Shown here in pieces: positions 6,579-6,723 of a DNA stretch of 6,723 nt (positions are counted from its first letter, which is position 1; each line of letters opens with the position of its first letter). The stretch spans positions 1 through 6,723 of the forward strand of contig CAZVXI010000169.1 of NCBI GenBank assembly GCA_964631295.1, read 5' to 3'. The notes under the pieces are model-generated. The model searched no databases and was not told the DNA's origin. It saw only the letters and a list, made by a program, of their open reading frames with translations. The position numbers were made by a program, and so were the translations under genes. The stretch comes from CAZVXI01 sp964631295 (lineage in GTDB: Bacteria > Planctomycetota > Phycisphaerae > Phycisphaerales > SM1A02).

Positions 6579-6723
6579 GACGAACTTCATCAGATGGTAG
6601 CGAGATAGCCTTCATGGTCAATCTCGCCGCCGACCAATCGCGATGAACCTGTCCGTTGCGATCGCCCGCCGGTGAGATTTGTATAGACTGAATAGACCAC
6701 TGGATTCGGCATTGTGCATGGAG

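Larger units (their letters stand above)
6516..6723 (-). other. Leader or intergenic region upstream of rpsR
   Basis: From the rpsR start to the right edge no recognisable gene is present. It holds the ribosome binding site and terminator-like hairpin listed separately, a tandem nine-base repeat on the minus strand (GTCTATTCA at 6697-6689 and GTCTATACA at 6688-6680), and within the second copy a TATACA that could be a -10 box; no matching -35 is visible. A frame of 40 codons (ATG 6712 to TGA 6592-6590) could be read but has mixed third-position bases, unlike the GC-rich third positions of the neighbours, and no ribosome binding site; it is not called as a gene. Confidence 0.4.

Noticed and set aside
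784..6665. Three GCGATCGC sites as the HIP1 repeat of cyanobacteria.
   Set aside because: Gene content and the zinc-ribbon protein style point to planctomycetes, and three sites fit the general CGATCG bias seen here.
1..6723. Hidden defence system, prophage, insertion sequence, CRISPR array or tRNA; the SIR2 domain as a defence effector.
   Set aside because: No transposase, phage, repeat-spacer or tRNA-like structure was seen. The sirtuin is a stand-alone 249-residue deacylase with housekeeping neighbours, without the extra domains or partners of SIR2 defence proteins.

Overview
The window is GC-rich and densely coded, on both strands, and holds six protein genes. No RNA gene, insertion sequence, CRISPR array or phage gene was seen. 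The best hint of the host is the gene at 521-1483. Its N-terminal zinc ribbon (CPRCRYDLSG ... CNECGLEF) followed by several membrane helices is, from memory, a style common in Planctomycetota, especially Phycisphaerae. The HEAT-repeat protein with a W-x-x-W-W motif and the high GC fit that group. This placement is inference, not proof.

Layout from left to right: (1) the N-terminal 151 codons of class II fumarase (fumC) on the minus strand, running off the left edge; (2) a divergent zinc-ribbon membrane protein on the plus strand; (3) convergent to it, a SIR2-family NAD-dependent deacylase on the minus strand; (4) 18 bases upstream of the sirtuin on the same strand, a large exported HEAT-repeat protein, so 4 and 3 are probably co-transcribed; (5) divergent from the HEAT gene across about 200 bases, a cytoplasmic protein made almost entirely of TPR repeats; (6) convergent to it with an 11-base gap, ribosomal protein bS18 (rpsR) on the minus strand. 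The rpsR leader of about 200 bases carries a terminator-like hairpin.

The genes do not form one pathway. They look like ordinary chromosomal housekeeping (fumC, rpsR, sirtuin) interleaved with lineage-specific scaffold or membrane proteins (zinc ribbon, HEAT, TPR). The points most worth a second look are the sirtuin with most of its zinc-binding cysteines missing but an intact deacylase Tyr-x-x-Arg pair, the possible attenuator in front of rpsR, and the repeat-built signal peptide of the HEAT protein. I did not find convincing evidence of a new multi-gene system.
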